From Hibiscus mutabilis (taxonomy: Eukaryota > Streptophyta > Magnoliopsida > Malvales > Malvaceae), in contig CM033752.1 of the NCBI GenBank assembly GCA_019671005.1, positions 14,136,001-14,200,000 on the forward strand: DNA of 64,000 nt, in the 5' to 3' direction. The number at the start of each line of letters is the position of its first letter. Positions within the stretch are counted from its first letter, which is position 1. Shown here piece after piece: positions 56,276 through 64,000 of the stretch. The notes below the pieces were generated by a model. That model was not told the origin of the DNA and did no database searches. It saw only the letters and a program-made list of their open reading frames with translations. A program made the translations under genes and the position numbers.

Positions 56276-56712
56276 AAAGAAGAAATGGTTGGAGTAAGGA
56301 GCTTATTCGGACATCATTAATCAATAGTAGGTACATCAGTATCAATAAGATATCTTTTGATACTGTTTTATATTTACTAATTGGCATGTATATTAAAAGG
56401 GTATGCCTGCTCTGATAGAATTTGTATTTTATTTGGTATCTGGATGAATTTTAAATCAGGCAGTTTTATTAATTATATCAAGAAAAATTAAATTGATAAG
56501 TTGATGCCTGAAAATAAACTCGATTTGAAGATGAAAATATTATTTTAAAACTTTGCGCGGATAACTAGATTTGTAAATAAAAACTAAATACATTGTAATA
56601 TTTTTTTAAAGAAACAAAACTTTACCCAATTGCAAATGTAGAGAGTTTTACGAATGTTTTGTGATACCTCTAACTCGTATTCAATGTTGGATACGGGAAG
56701 AGGGGTGTTACA

Positions 56713-57535
56713 GTTATGGCACATAAAACTAGGGCATGCAAGCTTGAGTGTTTTGGAAAAATTGGTTTCAAATGATCTTGTAAGAGGTTTGCCTAAAATA
56801 AAGTTTTCAAATGACAAAATTTGTGATGCTTGTGCAAAAAGCAAAAAAAAAAGAGTTTCTTTCAAATCTATTAATGATGTTTCTACAAGTAGAGTTTTAC
56901 AATTGATCCACATGGATCTTTTTGGCCCTATTGGAACAACTAGCTTGGGTGGAAAATAATACGCTTTTGTTTTAGTAGATGACTATTCTAGATATACGCG
57001 CGTTCTATTTTTAAGTACCAAGGATGATGTTTTAGAAAAATTCATCACATTTTTAAAAGCAAATCAAAACGATCTTGGTCACTCTATTTCTCATATTCGA
57101 AGTGACCATGGAACCGAATTTCAAAATCTAGGTTTTGATAAGTTTTGTAATTCAAGTGGTATAGGCCATAATTTTTTAGCCCCTCGAACACCTCAATAAA
57201 ATGGGGTTGTTGAGAGGAAAAATCGTACTTTAGTAGTAGAAGAGTCTATACATGTGGTTTTCGATGATAACCTCTTTTTGAGCAAGGATTCTTGTGATGA
57301 TGATGATGTAGGAATTTTTTATGCCAATGATGGTGGAGGGAAATCATCAAAGGTAGATGAAGTTCCATCAAAGGATGAACCAGAAGATCCACCTCTAGAA
57401 GCCTTGAAGGACATGACACTAGAAGAAAATGAGGTCACTTACCCAATGGAGTTCAACTATGTCAAAGGTGGTGAGATTTTGGGTGATCCATCCAAAGGGG
57501 CAACCACTAGATCTTCTCTTAGAAATATTTGAAAT
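56713..57535 (+). pseudogene. Integrase of copia H, internally deleted
   Basis: Zinc-binding part: LWHIKLGHASLSVLEKL with two His and KICDACAKSK with two Cys. Core: LIHMDLFGPIGTTSLGGK (first Asp) and a TAA, VLVDDYSRYTRVLFL, then HIRSDHGTEFQN (second Asp), APRTPQ-stop-NGVVERKNRTL (Glu). All three catalytic residues survive. Directly after KNRTLVV the text jumps at about 57233 to EESIHVVFDDNLF of the linker, so the integrase C-terminal half, roughly 0.5-0.6 kb by comparison with the usual copia layout, is deleted. An acidic linker (SKVDEVPSKDEPEDPPLEAL) leads to RT. Confidence 0.92.
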
Positions 57536-57544
57536 TATGTTGCA

Positions 57545-58190
57545 TTTATCTCATGCATTGAGCCTAAAATATCAAAGAAGCATTAAATGATAATTTTTGG
57601 ACATTGGCCATGCAAGAAGAATTAAATCAATTTGAGAGAAGTAAAGTATTGACATTAGTTGATAGGTCTAGTAACAAATCTACTATAGGAACTAAATAGG
57701 TTTTTAGAAACAAACTAGATGAGAGTGGTAACATAGTGAGAAACAAGGCTAGACTTGTTGCTCAAGGTTACACTCAAGAAGAGGGAATCGATTTTGAAGA
57801 AACATATGCACCCGTAGCTAGAACAGAAGCCATTAGAATGTTGCTTGCATTTGCATGTTATCATGAATTCAAGCTTTTTCAAATGGACGTTAAAAGTGCA
57901 TTTCTAAATGGTTTTATAAATGAAGAAGTGTATGTAGAGCAACCACCCAGTTTTGAAGATCCAAAATACCCTAACCATGTTTTTGAACTTTCAAAGGCTA
58001 TATATGGTTTGAAACAAGCTCCTAGAGCTTGGTATGAACGCTTATCAAATTTTCTAATTCAAAAAGGTTTTGATAAAGGAATGGTGGATACTACACTCTT
58101 CATAAAAAGAAATGACAAAGACATATTAGTAGTTCAAATTTATGTTGATGATATAATTTTCGGTTCTACTAATGAATTTCTTTGTTAAGA
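57545..58190 (+). pseudogene. Reverse transcriptase of copia H
   Basis: The N-terminal part reads EALNDNFWTLAMQEELNQFE with frame breaks, and a TAG at about 57698 replaces Trp in the conserved KWVFRNK. From 57736 the frame is open: NKARLVAQGYTQEEGIDFEE, TYAPVARTEAIRMLLAFACY, FQMDVKSAFLNGFINEEVYV, AIYGLKQAPRAWYERLS. IYVDDIIFGSTNEF has the intact catalytic YVDD, and TAA follows. RT is the best-preserved part of this element. Confidence 0.94.
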
Positions 58191-59085
58191 GTTTGCTAAG
58201 TTGTTGCAAGGTAAGTTCGAAATAAGCATGATATGGGAGATCTCGTTCTTTTTGGGGCTCCAAATTAAAAAAAAGAAAGGCCGACATCTTCATCAATCAA
58301 GCTAAGTACATCAAAGACATGCTCACGATGTTTGGCTTGGAGAATGTGAAACCTCAAGCCACACCAATGAGTTCTTCAACAAAGCTTCATAAAGATGAAT
58401 AAGGTAAGAGTGTTGATTTAAAGCTTTATAGAACAATGATATGATCTTTGCTTTATCTTACCGCAAGTAAACTAGATATCATGTTTAGTGTTTGCATGTG
58501 TACTAGATTTCAAGCTAGTCTTAGAGAATAACACCTTATAGCCGTTAAGCGAATCTTTATATACCTTAGAGACACACCTTGTTTAGGTCTTTGGTATCCT
58601 AAAGAGTCTTCCTTTAGTTTACATGCCTTTTTAGATGCGGATTATGGGGGTTGTAAGATAGATAGAAAGAGTACCTCGGGTACATGTCAATTCCTAGGTA
58701 GTATGCTCATATCATGGTTTTCTAAGAAGCAAAATAGTGTAGCATTAGCTACCACCAAAGCGGAATACATATCGGTAGGGAGTTGTTGTGCTCAAGTCCT
58801 TTGGATGAAGCAACAACTCTTAGATTATGAAATTGATGTAGGTACCATCTCCATTAGGTGTGACAATACTAGTTCCATTTGTCTCACTAAGAATCCCATC
58901 CAAATTCTAGAACAAAGCACATAGAAATAAGGCATCATTTCATTAGAGATCATGTCTTGAAAAATGATATAATTCTAGAGTATGTGGACACCTCAAACCA
59001 ATTAGCGGACATCTTTACCAAACCATTAGATAAAGAGCGTTTTTGGTCTCTTAGGAGAGAGTTAGGGCTTACTAGCCTTTCTTGA
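58191..59085 (+). pseudogene. RNase H region of copia H
   Basis: RT thumb and linker (58191-58500) are in broken frames (EFAKLLQGKFEISM, then FFLGLQIKKK). RNase H: DADYGGCKIDRKSTSGT near 58637 with the first Asp, SWFSKKQNSVALATTKAEYI (Glu) and IRCDNTSSICLTKNP (Asp). A frame break at about 58905 separates the last part, whose end SLRRELGLTSLS and TGA at 59083-59085 marks the end of pol. Confidence 0.9.
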
Positions 59086-59305
59086 CCCTTAAAGCCTTAT
59101 TGGTGTTTTAAAAGTTGCTTGAATGTGATTGATTTCATTGCTTATGTGTTTTTAATCCTATATGCATCTATTCATGTTGTTAGGGGGAGTATGCATCTAT
59201 TTATGCTCATACATGATGATCTTATATCATTTCCATGCATATAGATTCGATTGAGTTTGAATTTTTGGGCACCTTGCAGCCAAAAGTGTCATTTTTTGTC
59301 AAGGT

Positions 59306-59555
59306 GTATCGATACGGTTAATCGCATATCGATACGGGTTAACGACAGTGTTCCGATATGGGTAAACCCCATTTTGATACAGTTCAAGGATCGAATGGCT
59401 ATGAAGCGTACCGAAACGGTGTGCTGATACGCACTTTAAGCGTATCGGTATGCGCAGTCGCTGAGTGTTAAATAAGGCTTTAAATGTTGTTTTCCAATTA
59501 AAACTCAAACTCCTAACTTTTTCATCAAAACCCTAGTTCACCCCCTCTATATAAA
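59306..59555 (+). promoter_or_regulatory. Internal promoter-like region of copia H: dyads plus TATA
   Basis: Between pol and the extra ORF lie dyads at 59306/59326 (GTATCGATAC, ATATCGATAC; 20 bp), 59350/59371 (21 bp) and 59421/59442 (21 bp), then a TATA box TATATAAA at 59548-59555. Telo-box-like AAAACCCTAG lies at about 59527 and AAACCCTAG at about 59623. The layout copies that of the LTR promoter, suggesting a separate promoter for the downstream ORF (inference). Confidence 0.55.
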
Positions 59556-60023
59556 CCACTCAAATCCATCAATTTTTTCATCAAATCAACCAAAAATTTT
59601 GAGGGCTTTTGTTTCCCACATCAAACCCTAGCTATCTTTATCAACTTTGTGCACAATCATCCCTTATTCATCCTACATCTCCATAACTCAAGGTAAACCC
59701 TTATTTTTCTTAAATTTCGTTTTTCTTCATTTTTGTTTCTAAATTATACTTTTACAATGTATATATGTTTACTATCTTAGTTTTTGTAAAAGTTTTCAAA
59801 AACTCGAAACTTTTTATTCGAATATAAAAATATACTTGTATAATTTTTACACTATTTTTCAAAATTTCTTTTTACCAAAATTTTTTTATATTTGTATAGA
59901 TTTTTAAACTATATAATATATATATTTTTACCTTACCTTGATTGATGGATTAATTAATTGGATTGAATATGGTGATTTATGCATACATATGTTTTTGGTT
60001 TGAAAATTTTCACGATTTTGATT
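59556..60023 (+). other. AT-rich leader before the extra ORF of H
   Basis: No coding sequence. AG/GTAAAC at about 59691 could be a splice donor opening a leader intron, and long A/T runs (59700-59940) fit plant intron composition. I see no convincing acceptor before the ATG at 60024. Confidence 0.35.
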
Positions 60024-61167
60024 ATGGGTCCCAAAAAGAGAGAAAGAAGGGAGATTGGAGCTAGTTCTACCACTATAAATCCTACTTCATCCAATCCCTA
60101 ATAATGGTACCCGACCAAATCTTTCTCATCTTTATCACAAATGTCTTCCCTAAGAAACTAATATTGAACGTTTTAAAAGTTTTCAAACCTCAAAATTCGA
60201 CGTGAAAGAGTTATTACCATGCAATTTATGACTTCTGATCTTTTTAAATTTCGCTATCTTGATGTAATGCAAGAATAGAAATTATGTCTTTTTTAGTATA
60301 CTCGAGATTGTTTATAAAAATATTGTCCTTATGTTCTTGTCAAATGCCCGGTGTATTTTAAATGAAGCTAAAACCGAGGTTGTTGCCTTTGAGTCTTATC
60401 TTATGGAAAAACCTATTCACCTCGATGCTCAAATTTTAGCCGATCTTTTGGGTATGGAAAACACGGGTCTTGATAATGAAAATGAATTTCCTCACACTCT
60501 TTGTGGCTCCGTAAATGTCCTTGATGCCCATGACCTTTTTCTTCACCTTCTTATCACTTGGTGGTTTCGACCATCCAGTGGTAAATGGTCCACAATTCGT
60601 CAAGTAGATGATTTTTGGCTTAAATGCTTTCGTGAGAGAAAATGTCCTAACCTTGCCCAAATAATGTTTGCCGAGCTTGTTCACCTTGTCCAAAATTTTT
60701 ATACAACCTAAGTCACCTCCTTCACCTATAGCATCGTCCTAAGTTTTTTCTTCCATAAGCTTGACATTGGTTGCTCCTATGACCTTGCCTTGCCCCTCAT
60801 CGATCCTATTGATGAGCATTCTCTAAGGCGTGCCAAGTTCACATATTACAATGGTGAATGGATTCGAATTGCCGATCTTCCAAGTGATGCTCAACCGGAA
60901 CCAGTGGCAAATCCTCAAGTTGCTCAACCTTTCATGGATGCTCTTATGGCCTACCTTGATGGGAGATTCAACGAGATAAATACAAGGTTTGCTTCTATTG
61001 ATGCTCGTTTCAATTCCTTGGAGGCACGAGTAACTTCTATGGAGTCTCACCAAGCTTCTATGGACATCACTCTCACCACTTTCCATGGAGAATGGCGTGG
61101 TCACTCGCTTGGGGACAATGACATCGATGATGAGGATGAGGATGACGATGGTGATGAAGTTCCATAG
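60024..61167 (+). pseudogene. Additional 3' ORF of SIRE-like copia H (env-like position), broken
   Basis: ATG 60024 opens MGPKKRERREIGASSTT, lost to stops at 60099. The main body is one frame from about 60268 to 61167 with a single TAA at 60709. It reads FLSNARCILNEAKTEVVAFE, QILADLLGMENTG, FPHTLCGSVNVLDAHDLFLH, SGKWSTIRQVDDFWLKCFRE, then after the stop YYNGEWIRIADLPSDAQPEP. The C-terminal part is a coiled coil (YLDGRFNEINTRFASIDARF) and an acidic tail (NDIDDEDEDDDGDEVP). No signal peptide or clear membrane segment is visible, so envelope function is not supported. The body resembles the family annotated as putative plant transposon protein (moderate confidence, from memory of the family). 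Confidence 0.7.
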
Positions 61168-61542
61168 GCTCGTGCATCTCATGTCATTAGCATATCATAT
61201 CATATTTTAGGACTTAATTTTATGCACCTTTGCTTTATTTGAATTCCTATGACTTTATGCTTTATGGTTTATGTTTTGGTTTATGTTTTTAAGTTGGATT
61301 TTATATTATGTTGCTTGAACCTTTGCTTTGGATTTAATAATAATTATGTTGTTTAAATTGCTTGGAGCTCTTTATTGTTTGTATTTACCCTATTGATTTT
61401 GATCTAACAAAAAGGGGGCGAAGCATGAGGTTAATTTTTTTTAAAACTTTTTCAAACTCAAATAGTCTTAAAGTAAGGGGTGTTTTATTCTAAAAGACTT
61501 AAAAATTTATTTTGGGTTTTGTTATATCAAAAATGGGTAGAT
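61168..61542 (+). other. Untranslated region and polypurine tract of copia H
   Basis: No gene. AACAAAAAGGGGGCGAAG at about 61407 looks like an older or duplicated polypurine tract. The one adjoining the LTR, CAAAAATGGGTAGAT at 61528-61542, carries pyrimidine substitutions. Confidence 0.6.
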
Positions 61543-61685
61543 TGTAAAACCAATGTTTGAATTTGATATAACAAGTATTTTGAAGGACTATTTTGCAAAA
61601 TAAGATAATTTTTTAAGTACCCAAAAATACTCACAAAATGACAAGGATTCAAACTTAAAAGTGTTTATGACCATTTTAACCTAGC

Positions 61686-62202
61686 GTATCGATACAATTT
61701 GTACCATATCGATACGGCCTCTCGCTATTGTAATTCATTTTTAATGCAAAAGGGTATCGTGAACCGATACCGTTTATGACCGTTTTGGTACGATATTTTG
61801 GTACACTATGTTACCGTTTCGATACGCCACGTTAGCTGAGAGATAGCGGCTATATGAGTATCGATACGGTTTCAACCATATCAATACGGGGTGTTAGATT
61901 TTCCAAATCTTTGCATTTAAAACTTGATCGTTGCCTTGTCAGTGTATTGGAATCCCAAACTTTGAAAATTGGTTATAGCGTACAGATTCGCTTGTCTAGC
62001 GTATCGATACGGTGCTTTATATTTGTAAAACATGGATTCTAGTGAGTAAGAACCGTACCGTTATGGCGATTCCATTTCGATACGCCACTGTTCTTTTAGC
62101 ATACCATACCGATACACCCCTCCCGCGTATCGATACGCCCCTTTGTACAATGGTTATATTTTGTGTATCAGGTACCGATACAACAAGCTCGTGTACCGGT
62201 AC
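61686..62202 (+). promoter_or_regulatory. Palindrome dyads in the 3' LTR of copia H
   Basis: Dyads start at 61686/61706, 61761/61782, 61795/61816, 61858/61878, about 61980/62001, 62106/62127 and 62172/62193, all 20-21 bp apart internally; one pair near 62055/62074 is 19 bp. They end about 100 bp before the TATA box. Confidence 0.8.
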
Positions 62203-62299
62203 GGTTGGTTGGAAGGCAACATTTATTGCGGGAAATCAGCCCTCCAACGGCTATATTCAATTCCTCAACCACCCAAACGGATAGAAATCAACGAAGAGG

Positions 62300-62307
62300 T
62301 ATAAATA
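62300..62307 (+). promoter_or_regulatory. TATA box of the copia H LTR
   Basis: TATAAATA in GAGGTATAAATAGAAG, 490 bp before the LTR end. Confidence 0.75.
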
Positions 62308-62790
62308 GAAGTCTCCAACGTTACTACAACAACTTTTGATCAATTTACAAGCCTTCAAGAAAAAATCCAACATTTGTGCCTTTTAGAGTCTAATCTTTTG
62401 TAAACCCACTTGAGTGGTCAAATTTATATTATTTCATTTGTCAAGTTTGGGTTGAGTGATCTTGTAATATGGGCAAAAATTTACCTTGTGAGGATTTTAT
62501 TCATTTGCCATGTTCTTTCTTTGTACAATAGTGAATCCTTCAAAGCTTTGGGTAGAAAGCTTTGAACTTGTAACGGTTGCCTCCTAAGCCTAGAAAAGGG
62601 GAAGAATTCATAGTGAATTTGTTGAAATCCTTTGTAGGAAGCTAAGGTTGTGGACGTAGACCTTTTTAGAAGGTTGAACCACTATAAATCCTTGTGTCCC
62701 TTTGTCTATATTTTTCAAATTGCTTCCAAGTTTTTAAATTGCCAATTCACCCATCTTGTCCACTTTCTCCATTAATTGATCATCCCAACA

Positions 62791-63719
62791 CAAAGCCCAG
62801 CCAAAACCTATTGATTTTAACGTCTTAACAACATTAATTGACAGATAAAAACATCTTTAAAACATCCTTATACCTCCAGCAACCTTGCAACACCAAGATC
62901 ACTTCAAAATCCAACTATTTACAACCTAGAAAATTAGTAATTCACATAGTTTCGGGATTTCTTTAATTAATCACATCTTAAAAACATTAAAACACATCTT
63001 ATAAGGGATGCAAATCAATTAGATTCAATACAAAACATATCCAAAACAGTGTTCATCAAATTTTCACATTAAAACCCAATTTAAATACCATATTCATGTT
63101 TTAATCATAATTCATAACAAAATTCAGTTGTAAAGGATCATGAACTTAAGAATTTCAATAAAGAACCTTTATTTAGAGGAGAGAAATGAAAATCACCTCT
63201 AATTGTTGATTTCTCCCTTAATTGGCAAAGATTGGATGAAAGCTTCAAGAAACCAAGTAGATTTTGTTGTAGGAGCAAAATTAGTTAGTGACAAATGAAT
63301 TGTGTAATTAAAAATCATTTTTATTAATTCTACTTTATTCTATATTAAAACCATTTAAAAACCCTTTAAAAATAGCCTAAATTAAGGGAAAATCTGATGA
63401 AAAGGTTTGGTCAATTAACTCTTTAAAGATTTTAAGTTTTGACCCTTTTACGATTTAGTCACCAAAAAAGTTTTGAAAACTTTACATTTTAATCACCGGA
63501 CCAAAATGTCCCAAAATTAGATTTAATTCCTTCAAATTGAATTTACCAAAATACTTAAAATATTAATTAGGTATTTTCTAGCATTTTCCATATTTTATTA
63601 TAGGCAAAAACAATTTGTTAAGATTTAATTCCTGAAACTAACTCGAATTGCCTAATACGGATCTCCGGAACCGTCCAATCGATCCCTCTAAAACCTAGGC
63701 CCAAATTCAGGGCATTACA
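62791..63719 (-). repeat. Partial 3' LTR of gypsy I
   Basis: In element orientation TGTAATGCCCTGAATTTGGG. It aligns with 13830-14858 of B. No gene. Confidence 0.9.
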
Positions 63720-63734
63720 ACTCTCCCTCTCTTG

Positions 63735-64000
63735 AGAAATTTCATCCTCAAAATTTACCTGGCGGAAAGACGTAAGGAAAATGCTTTAACATGTCCTCCT
63801 TGTTTTCCCAGGTGGCTTCCTCGACACCACGATGTCGCCACAACACCTTCACCAACTCTATCGTTTTCCCATGAAGAATATTGCTTCTTTAATCCAAAAT
63901 TCTCATAGAGTCCTCATCATAGGTCAAATTCGGATTCAACTCGATCTCCTCAACATGCATCACGTGCAAAGGATCAGATCTATACCTTCGAAGCATCGTA
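63735..64000 (-). pseudogene. Integrase C-terminus and chromodomain of gypsy I
   Basis: Read toward lower coordinates: MLRRYRSDPLHVMHVEEIEL, NPNLTYDEDSMRILD, a TAA, then SNILHGKTIELVKVLWRHRG and VEEATWENKEDMLKHFPYVF, ending PPGKF near the polypurine tract 63720-63734. At least one in-frame stop lies inside the chromodomain. The rest of integrase is beyond the right window edge. Confidence 0.9.

Larger units (their letters stand above)
52756..56712 (+). repeat. Solo LTR J (3957 bp) with perfect GTTAT target duplications
   Basis: Starts TGTAATACCCC and ends GGGGTGTTACA. The five bases on each side are GTTAT (52751-52755 and 56713-56717). There is no PBS, PPT or coding region, and the interrupted copia gene resumes directly afterward, so it is a solo LTR left by LTR-LTR recombination. 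It is the longest LTR in the window, probably of a gypsy element related to X. ORFs within it are short. Orientation follows the hairpin block, which reads on the plus strand. Confidence 0.94.
49700..62790 (+). mobile_element. Ty1/copia element H (SIRE-like) with extra 3' ORF, split by solo LTR J
   Basis: 5' LTR (first part missing), PBS, gag with long coiled coil, protease, integrase, RT, RNase H, internal promoter-like region, additional ORF, PPT and complete 3' LTR. Order and motifs (WYL-SGCSRHMT, YVDDIIFGST) fit the SIRE/Maximus lineage, which often has a third ORF. Without J the visible part is about 9.1 kb. Many lesions: protease Asp lost, integrase C-part deleted, several stops. Confidence 0.9.
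61543..62790 (+). repeat. 3' LTR of copia H (1248 bp)
   Basis: Starts TGTAAAACCAATG after the degenerate PPT and ends CATCCCAACA. A fragment of the same LTR type in gypsy E (39203) ends at exactly this TGTAAAACC terminus, which supports the boundary. Right flank is LTR I. Confidence 0.9.
62791..64000 (-). mobile_element. Ty3/gypsy element I (B-like), continues beyond the window
   Basis: Partial 3' LTR 62791-63719, PPT, and the end of integrase on the minus strand. It is close in sequence to element B (same words around CCAAATTCAGGGC at the LTR start). The LTR is cut at 62791, the right end of copia H, so H probably inserted into it. The left remainder was lost in the G/H deletion. Confidence 0.88.

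Noticed and set aside
60024..61167. Viral envelope gene in copia H
   Set aside because: No signal peptide, transmembrane segment or fusion peptide is visible; only the position is env-like.
1..64000. A host gene, rRNA, tRNA or organellar insertion anywhere in the window
   Set aside because: Every stretch I examined falls in an LTR, an internal retroelement region or a joint between them; no exon-intron gene or RNA gene signature was found by eye.

Overview
This window looks like heterochromatic, gene-poor nuclear DNA of a eudicot plant with a repeat-rich genome. I see no intact host gene, no rRNA or tRNA gene, no CRISPR array and no bacterial-type operon. Essentially all 64 kb is LTR retrotransposon sequence, mostly broken and deeply nested. 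Three lineages are recognisable from their proteins: Ty3/gypsy chromoviruses resembling the Tekay/Del clade (gag with CCHC knuckle, aspartic protease, RT, RNase H, integrase with C-terminal chromodomain, LTRs of about 3.5 kb), a Ty1/copia element resembling Angela, and a Ty1/copia element resembling SIRE with an additional 3' ORF. The species cannot be named from the sequence.

Layout. 1-8493: gypsy A (+), cut by the left window edge, inserted in the integrase gene of an Angela-like copia (8494-12158). That copia lies in an LTR of family X (12159-13196), which lies in the 3' LTR of gypsy B (13197-23048, minus). B is flanked on its right by a scrap of an F-type LTR and then the decayed pol of gypsy C (23049-25572, +). 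Gypsy D (25573-37416, minus) is complete, with both LTRs and a perfect TATCC target duplication, and splits the C integrase, which resumes at 37417-37775. There truncated gypsy E (37776-41784, minus) begins. It carries an inverted fragment of a SIRE-type LTR at about 38916-39203. An F-type LTR (41785-43109), possibly the 3' LTR of C, follows and is cut by element G (43110 to about 49699), which has 2.7-kb LTRs and no recognisable pol (LARD-like). A deletion joint leads into SIRE-like copia H (49700-62790, +), whose gag-pol is split by a 3957-bp solo LTR J (52756-56712) with perfect GTTAT duplications. The window ends in gypsy I (62791-64000, minus).

Every element shows stops, frameshifts or lost catalytic residues, so none looks autonomous. 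D is structurally complete, but a small deletion removes its RT catalytic aspartates.

The most unusual signal is non-coding. The LTRs of gypsy A, B, D, E and F and of the SIRE-type copias carry arrays of a 10-bp imperfect palindrome (consensus GTAYCGRTAC) arranged as dyads whose two members start 20-21 bp apart. In A and D there are six dyads in the same order, at intervals of 44-45, 51-54 and 70-74 bp. The same dyads occur inside copia H between pol and its 3' ORF, directly upstream of a TATA box, and the cassette occurs in both orientations relative to its host element. A second shared module is a small hairpin followed by a pyrimidine tract ending in AG, found in eight LTRs of different families.
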